Position numbers and translations under genes: made by a program | Notes under the pieces: model-generated | The model's input: the letters and a program-made list of their open reading frames with translations, nothing else | What the model was told of the DNA's origin: nothing | Databases searched by the model: none | DNA from: Geodermatophilus dictyosporus | GTDB taxonomy: Bacteria; Actinomycetota; Actinomycetes; Mycobacteriales; Geodermatophilaceae | Direction of reading: 5' to 3' | Length of the DNA: 64,000 nucleotides | Assembly (NCBI RefSeq): GCF_900115505.1 | Contig: NZ_FOWQ01000007.1 | Location: 214,596-278,595 of the forward strand | Part shown: positions 16,106-25,274 of the stretch, one piece after another | Layout: every line of letters begins with the position of its first letter | Numbering within the stretch: the first letter of the stretch is position 1

Positions 16106-17385
16106 GGGGTTCCTCCGGGGGCAGGGGTGGGGGTGAAGCGGAGGGGAAGGGCGAGCAGACCGCGGAAGGCCGAGGCGGCGGGCAGCCACTGCAGCTCCTC
16201 CACGGGGACGTCGAGGCGCAGGTCGGGCAGCCGCAGCAGCACCTGCCGCAGCGCCGTCGTCGCCTCCAGCCGGGCCAGTGCGGTGCCCAGGCAGTAGTGG
16301 ACCCCGTGCCCGAAGGCCAGGTGCTGGGTCGGACCGCGGTCGAGGTCCAGCCGGTCGGGCTCGGCGGTGAGCTCGGGGTCGTGATCGGCCGCGCTGAGCA
16401 CGACGGTGACGATCGAGCCCGCCGGGATCGCCACGCCACCGATCTCGAGGTCCTCGGTGGCGAAGCGGAAGCTCGACACCGGAACCGACCCGTCGAAGCG
16501 CAGCAGCTCCTCGACCGCCTCGGGCACCCGGTCGAGGTCGGCGAGCAGGTCGGCCATCTCCTCGGGGTGGGTCAGCAGCGCGACGACGGCGTTGCCGAGG
16601 AAGTCCGACGTCGTCTGGTAGCCGGCGAACAGCAGCAGGAAGCAGGTGGAGACCAGCTCGGCCTCCGACAGCCGGCCGTCGCCGTCGCGGGCGGTGATCA
16701 GGGCGCTGACCAGGTCCTCGCCGGGCTGGGCGCGCTTGGCCGCGACCAGGCCGGTGAAGTAGGCGTGCAGCCGCTCCTGCGCCTGACCGATCGCCGCCCG
16801 GTCCTCCTGCGGGCTGCGCCCGCCCGTGCCCACGGTCCGGATGACCTGGGTGCCGGCCAGGATCTCCTCGTGGTCGGCCTCGGGGATGCCGAGCAGGTCG
16901 CCGATCACCGCCAGGGGCAGCCGCAGCGCGAACTCGTCGACGAACTCGCACTCCCCGCGCGGCGCCATCCGGTCGAGCAGGCCGGCGACGATCTCCTCCA
17001 CCCGGGGGCGCATCGCCTCGATCCGCTTGGGGGTGAACGCCTGCGTCACCAGCCGGCGCAGCCGGGTGTGCTCGGGCGGGTCGGAGTTGAGCATGTTGGT
17101 GTTGATCTGGCGGGCCTTCTCGCCGAACACCGCGAGGTAGGTGTCGCCGGCCCGGTAGAGGTCCTTGGACAGCCGCGGGTCCGACAGCGCCTGGCGGGCG
17201 TCGGCGTAGCGGGTGACGAGGAAGGAGTCGAAGCGCGGTGTGCGCACCTTGACCACCGGGCGCTCGGCGCGCAGCCGAGCGTAGACGGGGTAGGGGTCGG
17301 CGCGGAACTCCGGCGTGTAGACCTCCTGGCCGGGGACGACGTCGTCCGGGGGCGCCGCGGAGGTCGCTGGGGCGGTCTGGGTCAT
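16102..17385 (-). CDS. Cytochrome P450
   Basis: A soluble bacterial class I P450 of 427 residues, similar in type to CYP105/107 tailoring enzymes. The haem ligand is Cys365 in FGHGVHYCLGTALAR, the ExxR pair is Glu293-Arg296 in EELLR, and the C-helix has HTRLRRLV. The oxygen-activating I-helix reads AGYQTT (254-259), with Gln where an acidic residue is usual, so proton delivery may be altered. It probably hydroxylates or couples the polyketide. No ferredoxin gene is present in the window, so redox partners must come from elsewhere. It shares ATGA-type overlap with the cyclase gene downstream. Confidence 0.93.
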   Translation of the reverse strand: MTQTAPATSAAPPDDVVPGQEVYTPEFRADPYPVYARLRAERPVVKVRTPRFDSFLVTRYADARQALSDPRLSKDLYRAGDTYLAVFGEKARQINTNMLNSDPPEHTRLRRLVTQAFTPKRIEAMRPRVEEIVAGLLDRMAPRGECEFVDEFALRLPLAVIGDLLGIPEADHEEILAGTQVIRTVGTGGRSPQEDRAAIGQAQERLHAYFTGLVAAKRAQPGEDLVSALITARDGDGRLSEAELVSTCFLLLFAGYQTTSDFLGNAVVALLTHPEEMADLLADLDRVPEAVEELLRFDGSVPVSSFRFATEDLEIGGVAIPAGSIVTVVLSAADHDPELTAEPDRLDLDRGPTQHLAFGHGVHYCLGTALARLEATTALRQVLLRLPDLRLDVPVEELQWLPAASAFRGLLALPLRFTPTPAPGGTP

Positions 17386-17406
17386 GTCGGCTCCTGGGGG
17401 TGGGGG

Positions 17407-20238
17407 TCAGGGGGCGAAGACGCCGGCGAGGTGGTCGAGCAGGGCGTCCTCGTCCAGCGGGCGGCTGCGGAAGCCGACGTGGCCGTCGGGGCGGACCAGG
17501 TGGGCCGCCGTCCCCGCGCCCGCGGTGCCGTAGGCGGCCGCGAAGGTGCCCTGGGCGTCGCGGACGACGGGCAGGTCGACGAGGTGGGGCAGCCGGGCGT
17601 CGGGGGCGGCGAGGAGGTAGGCCGCCACCTCGCCGCGGGTCTGCTGCCGCACCGCGACGGCCAGCTTCTCCAGGGCCGACACCTGCTCCTCCGACGCGCC
17701 GGCGTCGGCCGACAGCAGCAGCGTGGAGCGGGTGCCGCGGGTGAGGTCGAACAGCCGCAGGGGGTGCGCGACGCCGAAGCGCCGGAGCCCCTGCACGTCC
17801 GGTGCGCGGTACCCGGGTCCGGGTCCGGCGGGGAAGCCGCCGGGGGCCGCCTCGCCGACCAGCGGGCTGCCGGCGTAGTTCATGGTCATCTGCATCTCGA
17901 GCAGGAACTGCGCCTTCTCGTCGGCCATGTCCATCTCGTCGGTGAACGCGATGGCCACGGCCCGGTCGACGATCATCTTCCCGGCGGGACGGCGCTCGGC
18001 CTCGTAGCTGTCGAGCAGCCCGGGGGCGGCCAGCCCGCGGACGGCCAGGGCGAGCTTCCAGCCGAGGTTCCAGGCGTCCTGGATGCCGGTGTTCATGCCC
18101 TGCCCGCCCGCCGGCGGGTGCAGGTGCGCGGCGTCCCCGGCGACGAAGACCCGCCCCTCGCGGTAGCGGTCGACGATGCCGTGCTTGATCCGGAAGATCG
18201 ACGACCAGCGCAGGTTGCTCGCCGTCGTTCCGGGCGGCCCCAGGTCGTCGATGGCGGCCTGCATGTCCGCGAGCGTCGGGGGCTCGTACTCCTGCCAGAA
18301 CCCGGGCGGGACGACGCCGGAGCCGACCGCGTCCTGCCACCGCTGCGGGGCCAGGGTGGCGATGCGGTAGCGGTTGCGGCCCTTGAGCGGGACGCAGACG
18401 AGCATGCCGGTGAAGTCGTCCTCGTTCTCGATGCGGACGAAGCGCACCAGGTGCCCGGCGGGCAGGTCCCAGTCGACGTCGACGTCCCCGAGCATGAACA
18501 GCTGCGGGAACATCGACAGCCCGCCCTCGAAGGCCAGCCCGAGCCCGGAGCGGACGGCGCTGTGCGCCCCGTCGCAGCCGACCAGGTACTGCGCCCGGGT
18601 GGTCTCGACCTCGCCGGAGGCGTGCCGCAGCTGCGCGGTGACGCCCTCGTCGTCCTGGGCGAAGGCGACCAGCTCGACCCCGCGCTCGACGACCACCCCG
18701 AGGGAGGCCAGCTTGGCGCCGAGGATGCGCTCGGTGTCGTACTGGGGGAGCCCGAGGTGGGCGTAGGGCAGCTCGTCGAGGCCGGACCAGTCGACCTGGT
18801 GGGTCTGCTCGCCGTTGACGAAGACCGTCTGGCCGTACAGCCAGATCCCGGCGTCCATCGCCTCGGTGACGATGCCCTGGTCCTCCCAGATCTCCATCGT
18901 CCGGCAGTGGATGCCGATCGCCTTGTCCGCCTGGGTGGAGGCCTCGGGGCGCTTGTCCACGACGCGGACGGCGACGCCGCGCCGGGCCAGCTCGATGGCG
19001 TGGGTCAGGCCGGCCGGGCCGGCGCCGACGACCAGCACCTCGACCGTGCGGCCGGTGGTGCGGGAGGCGCCCCCGAGGCCGGCCGGGACCGGCAGGGCCG
19101 CCGCGGCGGCCGCGTGCCCGTCGTCGGGCTTCTCGACGAACTCCTGCACGCTGGCGCTGGGCACCGTGCTCACCGGCGTCCCGGCCACCGCCTCCAGGTC
19201 CGGCTCCGGTGTCACCGGCACGGCGGCGGGGACGGTGTCGGGGACGGCGGCGGCCGAGGGCGGCTCGGGGCGCACGCGCAGGGCGAACACCCGGCGGTCC
19301 TCGCCCCGGGCCAGCCAGCGGCCCAGCGGCCCGGCGGCCCAGTTGGCCGGCTCCGCCGTCCAGTCGGTGAAGTGCTGCTCGGAGTCCCACTCGGCGACGA
19401 CGTGGTAGCGCCGGCCGTCGGGTTCGCGGAGCAGCTCCTCGCGGGCGTGGCCCGGGGCGCTGCGGGCCAGCTGCGCGGCGGCGAGGTAGGCCAGCTCGAA
19501 GGCCTCCTGCTCCCAGGGCTCGACGGCGACGGCGGAGTCGACGCGCACCCGCGCCACCTCGACGTCCCCGCCGGGCGGGAGCAGCGGCGGGAAGTCCGCG
19601 TCCGTGTCGGGCCGCTGCCGGATCTCGAGCACCTCGCGCCGGAACTCCACCGAGTGCCAGCGGGCCAGCGGCGCGCCGGCCGCCATGTGGGAGGGGTCCT
19701 CGACCCACTGCACGAAGTCGTCCTCGGACTCCCACTCGGCGAAGATGTGGTACCGCAGGCCGCTCGCGTCGCGCAGCAGCTCCTCGCGCACGTAGCCGCG
19801 CGAGTCGCCGATCCGCTGGGTGACCGTCGTGTACGCGCGCTCGAAGGCCACCTGCTCGCCGGGCGCGACGCTGGTGGAGAAGTCGATGCGCACCGGCCGG
19901 CGCGGCTCGGCCGCCCGCGTGGCCAGCACCGTGAAGGTCTCGCGGGCGGTGTCCTCGCGCAGGTCCCGCAGCGCCTCGGTGAGCCGCTCGCCGGCGGCGC
20001 TGCGCCCGAAGGCGTCCACCGCCGCCCGGTCGGTCCAGTCGCTGACGAAGCCGAACCAGCGCGGGTCGCCGGCGTCGCGGACCAGCTCCTGGCGCAGGTT
20101 GCCCGGCTCCCGGGCGACCTCCGCGGCGGCCTGCTGCCAGGCCGCCGCGAAGGCGTCCTCGCAGCCCTCCCGCGCGCGCACCCGCAGCACCGTCCGCACC
20201 CCGGCGGCGGCGTCCCTCCCGGTTCCCGCTGCCGTCAT
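17407..20238 (-). CDS. Triple ABM domain-flavin monooxygenase fusion
   Basis: An unusual 943-residue fusion. Three antibiotic-biosynthesis-monooxygenase (ABM) ferredoxin-like domains come first (about residues 14-108, 116-210 and 228-325), then an Ala/Pro/Val linker (330-395). An FAD-dependent aromatic hydroxylase follows (GAGPAG at 405-410, DG motif in VGCDGAHSAVRSGLG, GD motif in VFVAGDAAHLHPPAGGQGMN), with the thioredoxin-like C-terminal domain typical of phenol-hydroxylase relatives. It should hydroxylate aromatic intermediates at two chemically distinct sites, with ABM-type cofactor-free quinone formation and flavin-dependent oxygenation. Such activities are normally separate proteins in pentangular polyphenol pathways. 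The ATG overlaps the upstream ABM gene (ATGA). Confidence 0.9.
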   Translation of the reverse strand: MTAAGTGRDAAAGVRTVLRVRAREGCEDAFAAAWQQAAAEVAREPGNLRQELVRDAGDPRWFGFVSDWTDRAAVDAFGRSAAGERLTEALRDLREDTARETFTVLATRAAEPRRPVRIDFSTSVAPGEQVAFERAYTTVTQRIGDSRGYVREELLRDASGLRYHIFAEWESEDDFVQWVEDPSHMAAGAPLARWHSVEFRREVLEIRQRPDTDADFPPLLPPGGDVEVARVRVDSAVAVEPWEQEAFELAYLAAAQLARSAPGHAREELLREPDGRRYHVVAEWDSEQHFTDWTAEPANWAAGPLGRWLARGEDRRVFALRVRPEPPSAAAVPDTVPAAVPVTPEPDLEAVAGTPVSTVPSASVQEFVEKPDDGHAAAAAALPVPAGLGGASRTTGRTVEVLVVGAGPAGLTHAIELARRGVAVRVVDKRPEASTQADKAIGIHCRTMEIWEDQGIVTEAMDAGIWLYGQTVFVNGEQTHQVDWSGLDELPYAHLGLPQYDTERILGAKLASLGVVVERGVELVAFAQDDEGVTAQLRHASGEVETTRAQYLVGCDGAHSAVRSGLGLAFEGGLSMFPQLFMLGDVDVDWDLPAGHLVRFVRIENEDDFTGMLVCVPLKGRNRYRIATLAPQRWQDAVGSGVVPPGFWQEYEPPTLADMQAAIDDLGPPGTTASNLRWSSIFRIKHGIVDRYREGRVFVAGDAAHLHPPAGGQGMNTGIQDAWNLGWKLALAVRGLAAPGLLDSYEAERRPAGKMIVDRAVAIAFTDEMDMADEKAQFLLEMQMTMNYAGSPLVGEAAPGGFPAGPGPGYRAPDVQGLRRFGVAHPLRLFDLTRGTRSTLLLSADAGASEEQVSALEKLAVAVRQQTRGEVAAYLLAAPDARLPHLVDLPVVRDAQGTFAAAYGTAGAGTAAHLVRPDGHVGFRSRPLDEDALLDHLAGVFAP

Positions 20239-20582
20239 GCCGGGGCCTCCACCGGCCGCCCGGCGCCGGGGACGACGGCCAGCACCTCGTAGGTGCTGCG
20301 GGCGGCGTCCTCGCGCAGGTCGCGCAGCGCCTCGGTGAGCGTCTCCCGGGCGCTGCTGCGGCCGAACTCGTCGACGGCGGCGCGGTCGGTCCAGTCGCTG
20401 GTGATGACGAACGTGCGCGGGTCGTCGGCGTCGCGCACCAGCTCCTGGCGGACGTTGCCCGGCACCCGGGCGATCTCGGCCGCGGCCCGGCGCCAGGCCG
20501 CCTCGAAGGCGGCCTCGCACCCCTCCCGCGTCCGCATCCGGAGCATCGTCCGGATGGCCGCCTGCGCCTCCGGGGCGCTCAC
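20235..20582 (-). CDS. Single-domain antibiotic biosynthesis monooxygenase (ABM)
   Basis: A 115-residue ABM-family protein, likely a cofactor-free anthrone-type oxygenase that makes quinones from phenolic polyketide rings. It is strikingly similar to the first ABM domain of the downstream fusion (both contain REGCE, PGN-RQELVRDA-DPR, SDWTDRAAVD-FGRS and LTEALRDLRED), which suggests that the fusion domain arose by duplication of this gene. The GTG start overlaps the KS-beta stop and its own stop overlaps the fusion start, so it is translationally coupled on both sides. Confidence 0.88.
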   Translation of the reverse strand: MSAPEAQAAIRTMLRMRTREGCEAAFEAAWRRAAAEIARVPGNVRQELVRDADDPRTFVITSDWTDRAAVDEFGRSSARETLTEALRDLREDAARSTYEVLAVVPGAGRPVEAPA

Positions 20583-21817
20583 GCCGCCTCCCCGGCCGGG
20601 TCGCGGCGCAGCACCAGGCTGCTGTTGAACCCGCCGGCACCGCGGGCCAGGACGACGACGGTCCGCAGCTCCTGCACGCGGGTGGACTGCACGAGGTCGA
20701 TCCCGGGTGCCTCGACCGGCTGCTGCAGGTGGGCGGTGCCGGGCACGATGCCGTCGCGCATGGCCAGCAGCGCGGTGGCCACGTTGAGCGCCGACCCGCC
20801 GGCCATCAGCCGCCCGGTCCACGACGACGGCGCGGTCACCGGCACCGGCGTGCTGCGGCTGCCGAACACCGCCCCGATCGCCGCCAGCTCCAGCGCGTCG
20901 AGCTCCGGCGTCCCGGCGCCGTCGGCGACGACGAGGTCCACCTCGTCCGGGGAGACGCCGGCGTCGGCGAGCGCGAGCCGGATCGCCCGGGCGTACTGCG
21001 TCGCGTCGGGTGCGGGGTCCTCGTGGTGGTGGGCGTCGTGCGTGGCGCCGTAGCCGGCCACCTCGCCCCACACCTGCCGCGCGCCGCGGGCCCGGGCGGC
21101 GCCGGGCTCCTCGACCAGCAGGATGGCGCCGCCCTCGCCGACGACGTGCCCGTTGGCCCGCCGGTCGAAGGGCAGGTAGGCCTCCTCGGGGCGGGTCGCC
21201 GCCGACAGCCGGCCGCTGGTGGCCTGGCAGAGCAGCGCGTACGGGCACATGCCCGCCTCCGTGCCGCCCACCAGCACCGCCGGCGTGCCCCGCCGCGCCA
21301 CGCGCCGGGCCCAGCCGATGCTGTCCAGCCCGCCGGCGCCCTCGCTGACCACCACGCCGGAGGGCCCCTTGTAGCCGTCGCGGATGGAGACCTGGCCGGT
21401 GCTGGCGGCGTAGAACCAGGCGATCGACTGGTAGGCACCCACCGCCTTGGGCCCGCGCGCCCACAGCCCCTGGATCTCGTGCTGGCTGAACTCGTTGCCG
21501 CCCGAGCCGGAGGCGAGGAACACCGAGGTGGCGTAGACGTCCTCCGGCGCGGTGTAACCGGCGTCCTCCGCGGCGAGGGTGGCCGCGGCCAGCGACATCC
21601 AGGTCCAGCGGTCGGTCTGCACCTTCAGCTGCGGCGCCACGTGCTCGTCGGGGTCGAAGCCGCGCACCTGCCCGGCCAGCGAGATGCCGTACTGCGTGGG
21701 GTCGAAGCCCTCGATCGGGCCGATCGCGTGCTCCCCGCGCAGCAGCGACTCCCAGTGCGCCTCGACGCCGATCCCCGTCGGGGCGACGACGCCGAGGCCG
21801 GTCACGAGCAGGCTCAT
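20579..21817 (-). CDS. Type II PKS ketosynthase beta subunit (chain length factor)
   Basis: A 412-residue KS-beta/CLF, the heterodimer partner of KS-alpha that helps set chain length and prime synthesis by malonyl-ACP decarboxylation. The thiolase fold is clear, but the active-site cysteine region reads [11 protein letters not shown], so there is no nucleophile, as expected for a CLF. Where most CLFs carry Gln (EQAGGLD) this one has Gly160 by my hand alignment. The start at 21817 overlaps the KS-alpha stop (ATGA), the usual strict coupling for a 1:1 complex. Confidence 0.93.
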   Translation of the reverse strand: MSLLVTGLGVVAPTGIGVEAHWESLLRGEHAIGPIEGFDPTQYGISLAGQVRGFDPDEHVAPQLKVQTDRWTWMSLAAATLAAEDAGYTAPEDVYATSVFLASGSGGNEFSQHEIQGLWARGPKAVGAYQSIAWFYAASTGQVSIRDGYKGPSGVVVSEGAGGLDSIGWARRVARRGTPAVLVGGTEAGMCPYALLCQATSGRLSAATRPEEAYLPFDRRANGHVVGEGGAILLVEEPGAARARGARQVWGEVAGYGATHDAHHHEDPAPDATQYARAIRLALADAGVSPDEVDLVVADGAGTPELDALELAAIGAVFGSRSTPVPVTAPSSWTGRLMAGGSALNVATALLAMRDGIVPGTAHLQQPVEAPGIDLVQSTRVQELRTVVVLARGAGGFNSSLVLRRDPAGEAA

Positions 21818-23109
21818 TCGGTCCTCCGGGTGGGGCTGGCCAGGACGATGGCCGACTGGAAGCCGCCGAAGCCGCTGCCCACGGAGACGGCGACGTCGAC
21901 CTTCTGCTCGCGGGCGACCTTCGGCACGTAGTCGAGGTCGCACTCGGGGTCGGGCACCTCGTAGTTGGCCGTCGGCGGCAGCACGCCCCGCTGCACGGCC
22001 AGCGCCGTCGCGGCGATCTCGATGGAGCCGATGGCGCCCAGCGAGTGGCCGACCATCGACTTGATCGAGCTCATCGCCACCCGGTCGGCCGCCGGGCCGA
22101 GGCTCTTGTGCACCGCCGCGGTCTCGTGCCGGTCGTTCTGCTTGGTGCCCGAGCCGTGCGCGTTGACGTAGCCGACCTCGGCGGGGTCGATGCGGCCCTG
22201 GCCGAGCGCCCTGCCGATCGCCTCGGCCATCTCGGTGCCGTCGGGCTTGAGACCGGTCATGTGGAAGGCGTTGCACCGGCTGGCGTAGCCGGTGACCTCG
22301 CAGTAGACGTCCGCGCCGCGCCGCCGCGCGTGCTCGAGCTCCTCGAGCACCAGCACCGCCGCGCCCTCGCCCATGACGAACCCGTTGCGCCGCGCGTCGA
22401 AGGGCTTGGAGGCGTGCTCGGGGTCGTCGTTGGTGTCGGTGGTCGCCCGGATGGTGTCGAAGCAGGCCATCGAGATCGGCGAGATCGGCGCGTCGCTGGC
22501 GCCGGCGACCACGATGTCGGCGTCGCCGTCCTCCACCAGCTGGCTGCCGTAGCCCACCGAGTCGATGCCGGAGGTGCAGCCGGTGGAGACCACGGTGGCC
22601 GGGCCGTGCGCGCCGAAGCGCACCGCGAGCTCGGTCGCGCCGCAGCTGGGCACCAGCGCGTGGGCGAGGAAGCGGGAGGCGTAGCGGGGGTCGACCAGCC
22701 AGTGCGCGCCGGCGTCGCTGACCGACACGTACTCCTGCTCCAGCCGCATCGTCGCCCCGACGGCGGTGCCGAGGGTGACGCCGACCCGGTCGGGGTCGGG
22801 CGCGTCGTCGGCACCGCCGACGCCGAGGCGCAGGCCGCTGTCGGCGACCGCCTCGTCGGCGGCGACCATCGCCATCTGCACGAACCGGTCGTTGCGGTGG
22901 ACCTCCTGGGCGGACAGGCCGAGGGCCCGCCCGTCGAAGTCGACCTCGGCGGCCACCTGGGAGCGGAACCGCGCCGGGTCGAAGAAGGTGATCCGCCGGG
23001 TCGCCGTCCGGCCCGCGGTGATCATGTCCCAGAAGCCCTCACGGCCCATCGACCCGGGGGCGACCACCCCGATCCCCGTGACGACGACCCGCCGGCGCTC
23101 GCCGCTCAC
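21814..23109 (-). CDS. Type II PKS ketosynthase alpha subunit
   Basis: A 431-residue minimal-PKS condensing enzyme. The catalytic triad is intact: Cys178 in VVSTGCTSG, His318 in VNAHGSGT and His355 in MVGHSLGA, with Lys350 in SSIKSMVG. With the CLF and ACP it would condense malonyl units into a poly-beta-ketone. No ketoreductase gene occurs in the operon, so the chain is probably not reduced at C9, as in spore pigments and several pentangular aromatics. It overlaps the cupin gene upstream and the CLF downstream by 4 bases each. Confidence 0.95.
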   Translation of the reverse strand: MSGERRRVVVTGIGVVAPGSMGREGFWDMITAGRTATRRITFFDPARFRSQVAAEVDFDGRALGLSAQEVHRNDRFVQMAMVAADEAVADSGLRLGVGGADDAPDPDRVGVTLGTAVGATMRLEQEYVSVSDAGAHWLVDPRYASRFLAHALVPSCGATELAVRFGAHGPATVVSTGCTSGIDSVGYGSQLVEDGDADIVVAGASDAPISPISMACFDTIRATTDTNDDPEHASKPFDARRNGFVMGEGAAVLVLEELEHARRRGADVYCEVTGYASRCNAFHMTGLKPDGTEMAEAIGRALGQGRIDPAEVGYVNAHGSGTKQNDRHETAAVHKSLGPAADRVAMSSIKSMVGHSLGAIGSIEIAATALAVQRGVLPPTANYEVPDPECDLDYVPKVAREQKVDVAVSVGSGFGGFQSAIVLASPTRRTE

Positions 23110-23528
23110 TGCACGCCCGGGGGGAGCTCGGTGTCGACGTGGCCCAGCTCGGGCCGCGGGGCCAGGGGCCCGCAGAGGAACACGAAGAACGCCGTCGTCG
23201 AGGTGTCGTTGACGATCCGGTGCTTCACGCCGATCGGGATGTGCACGGCCGACTCCGCGGTCAGCCGCCGCTCCTCGCCGTCGAGGGTGACCGAGACGTC
23301 ACCGCTCTGGCAGTAGAGGAACTCCTCCGAGTACGGGTGCCAGTGCTCGGTGACGACCTCGCCCGGCTCGAGGGTGAGCGTGCCCATGAAGCCGGCGGTG
23401 GAGCCGACGCTGGCCGGCGAGAGCAGGACTCGGATGTCGCCGCCGCGGCGCCGGTTGGGCGGGGTGTCGGCGCGGGACACGGTGGGTCCGCAGCGCACCA
23501 CGCTCTTGGCGTGCTGGATGGTGGTCAT
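23106..23528 (-). CDS. Cupin-fold polyketide biosynthesis protein
   Basis: A 140-residue single-domain cupin. The first metal-binding motif is visible as [18 protein letters not shown] and the second as [10 protein letters not shown], so a mononuclear metal site is likely. Small cupins of this kind sit directly before KS-alpha in spore-pigment type clusters (whiE/cur/sch) and are thought to help fold, cyclise or oxidise the nascent polyketide. The ATG at 23528 overlaps the acyltransferase-like gene stop. Confidence 0.85.
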   Translation of the reverse strand: MTTIQHAKSVVRCGPTVSRADTPPNRRRGGDIRVLLSPASVGSTAGFMGTLTLEPGEVVTEHWHPYSEEFLYCQSGDVSVTLDGEERRLTAESAVHIPIGVKHRIVNDTSTTAFFVFLCGPLAPRPELGHVDTELPPGVQ

Positions 23529-24484
23529 GACTGTCCTCCGGTGGGGGTCGGGCCCGCGATGGCGGGTTCCGGCCGGGCGGTCGGGATCGGGAGCTGGGGC
23601 CCGGCGGCGTGCTGCACCGGGATGTCGGGGGCGACCTGGCGGACGAGCGGGCCGAGCAGCGGGACGGCGGCCACCTCGACCACCGCCGTGGCGCCGCTGG
23701 TGGCCAGCGCCCGGCAGGTGGCCTCCCACTGCACCGGCGAGGTGAGGTGGGCGCGCAGGCACCGGGCCAGCTGGTGGGGGTCGCGGGTGGGGCGGCCGTC
23801 GGCGTTGGGCACCACGGGCACCTCGGGCGCCGACCAGTCGAGGTCGGCGAGCGCGGGACCCAGGTGCCGGGCGACGGGTTCCATGAGCGGGCCGTGGCAG
23901 GCGGCCCGTCCCGGGAGGCGGACCAGGTCCAGGCCGGCCGCGAGCACGGTCTGCCGCGCCCGGGCCAGCTCCTCGCAGGTGCCCGCGAGCACCACCTGGG
24001 CCGGCCCGTCGAACTCCGCGATCGTCAGCGTGCCCCAGCCGCCGACCTCGGCGACCGCCGCGCGGGCCACCTCCCCGGCGCCCGGGCCGATGACCGCGGC
24101 CATGCCGGCGCAGGACGGGCGCGGCGAGAGGGACAGCAGCTCGGCCCGCCAGTGCACCAGCTCGACCACCTGGTCCAGCGGCAGCGCCCCGGAGGCCACG
24201 AGCGCGGCGTACTCGCCCACCCCGTGCCCGGCGACGGCGACCGGCTGCAGGCCGCGGGCGACCAGGCTGCGGTAGCCGGCGACGCCGGTGACCACGACCT
24301 CGACGTGCGCCGCCACCGGGTCGCTCAGGTTCAGCGGGTCGCGCCACCACTCGGCCACGTCCCGCCCGACGAGCGCGGAGGCCTCCTCGGCGACCTGCCG
24401 GGCGGGCTCGTCGCCGAGCCAGGCGTCGAGCGTGCCGGCGCGCGCGCCGCCCTCCCCGGCGAGGACGACCGCGGCCCGGGTCAC
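23525..24484 (-). CDS. Malonyltransferase-like protein lacking the nucleophilic Ser
   Basis: A 319-residue protein with the acyltransferase fold of malonyl-CoA:ACP transacylases. The nucleophile elbow reads GHGVGEY (86-92) where active enzymes have GHSxGE, so the catalytic serine is Gly88. The partner histidine appears conserved (His197 in ACHGPLMEP), and the rest of the core is well preserved, so this is a substitution in an otherwise intact gene. It may have lost transacylase activity and serve as a scaffold or binding protein, with the housekeeping FabD loading the ACP. The GTG at 24484 overlaps the aromatase stop. Confidence 0.85.
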   Translation of the reverse strand: MTRAAVVLAGEGGARAGTLDAWLGDEPARQVAEEASALVGRDVAEWWRDPLNLSDPVAAHVEVVVTGVAGYRSLVARGLQPVAVAGHGVGEYAALVASGALPLDQVVELVHWRAELLSLSPRPSCAGMAAVIGPGAGEVARAAVAEVGGWGTLTIAEFDGPAQVVLAGTCEELARARQTVLAAGLDLVRLPGRAACHGPLMEPVARHLGPALADLDWSAPEVPVVPNADGRPTRDPHQLARCLRAHLTSPVQWEATCRALATSGATAVVEVAAVPLLGPLVRQVAPDIPVQHAAGPQLPIPTARPEPAIAGPTPTGGQS

Positions 24485-24981
24485 CTCGCCGCCTCCGGGG
24501 TCCGCCCGGCGGCCGCTTCCACCTTCTCCTTGATGATCCCCATCTGGACCTTGGAGTTGCCGTCGATCCGGCGGGTCATCCCCTCGGTGTCGATCGGCGC
24601 CTGCGGCCGCATCCGGAAGTCCTGCACCCACCGCATGCGGGTGCCGGTCCCCTCGCGCTCGTAGCTCCAGAAGATGTCCATGAACTCGAACGGCCCGGGC
24701 TCCACGCGGCGGGCGCGGACCGTGTGGGTGGCCGGGTCGAGGGTGCGCTCGGACACCCAGCTCCACACCGTCCCGTTCTCGTCGGGGTGCATCGAGAGCC
24801 GGAAGCGGAAGTAGGTCTCGGTCTGCTCGAGGATCTCGATCGAGGCGTACTCGGTGAACAGGTCCGGCCACGAGGCCAGGTCGTTGGTCATCCGCCACAC
24901 GTGCTCGAGGTCGGCGTCGATGACGATGGAGTTGTCGGTGTGGCCGGCGGTCTCGGTGCCCGGCTCCACGGTGCTGCTCAT
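24481..24981 (-). CDS. Polyketide aromatase/cyclase (SRPBCC fold)
   Basis: A 166-residue single-domain aromatase/cyclase of the TcmN/WhiE ORFVI type. The helix-grip fold is recognisable from NSIVIDADLEHVWRMTNDLASWP at the N-terminus, a central beta region (YFRFRLSMHPDENGTVWSW, with conserved Trp) and the long C-terminal helix. These enzymes fold the poly-beta-ketone and aromatise the first ring(s). A mono-domain form fits an unreduced chain. The ATG at 24981 has AGGAGGAA upstream. Confidence 0.9.
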   Translation of the reverse strand: MSSTVEPGTETAGHTDNSIVIDADLEHVWRMTNDLASWPDLFTEYASIEILEQTETYFRFRLSMHPDENGTVWSWVSERTLDPATHTVRARRVEPGPFEFMDIFWSYEREGTGTRMRWVQDFRMRPQAPIDTEGMTRRIDGNSKVQMGIIKEKVEAAAGRTPEAAR

Positions 24982-25010
24982 GAGCGGTTCCTCCTGGTGG
25001 TCGGGCCGGC

Positions 25011-25274
25011 TCAGGCCATGCCGGCGGAGTTCGACGCGGTGGCGTTCACCGTGTCGACGATCTCGCCGAGCGTGTAGAGGTCCGGGTTCTCCTCGGGCAT
25101 CTCGGTGCCGTAGCGGTCCTGCAGCGCGGTCTGCATCGACAGGAAGGCCAGCGAGTCCAGGCCGATGTCGGCGAAGTGCGCGTCGCGGTCGGTGGTGTGC
25201 GCGCTGGCGGGCAGGCCGGCCTTCTCGGACAGCAGCGCCATCAGGTCGTCGAGAGTGAAGGTCGTGGCGGACAC
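25011..25274 (-). CDS. Polyketide acyl carrier protein
   Basis: An 87-residue ACP. The phosphopantetheine attachment site is Ser41 in DIGLDSLAF, followed by an acidic helix II. It would carry the growing polyketide on KS-alpha/beta. The GTG start at 25274 is backed by GGAGA upstream and lies inside the 3' end of the biotin carboxylase gene (34-base overlap), an unusually long overlap that would couple ACP production to the carboxylase. No phosphopantetheinyl transferase is encoded nearby. Confidence 0.92.
   Translation of the reverse strand: MSATTFTLDDLMALLSEKAGLPASAHTTDRDAHFADIGLDSLAFLSMQTALQDRYGTEMPEENPDLYTLGEIVDTVNATASNSAGMA

Noticed and set aside
15218..19735. A 1505-codon open frame across the cyclase, P450 and flavin enzyme region
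   Set aside because: Only the last 295 codons (from 16105) are a real gene; the upstream part is the out-of-frame shadow of the P450 and the ABM-flavin fusion.
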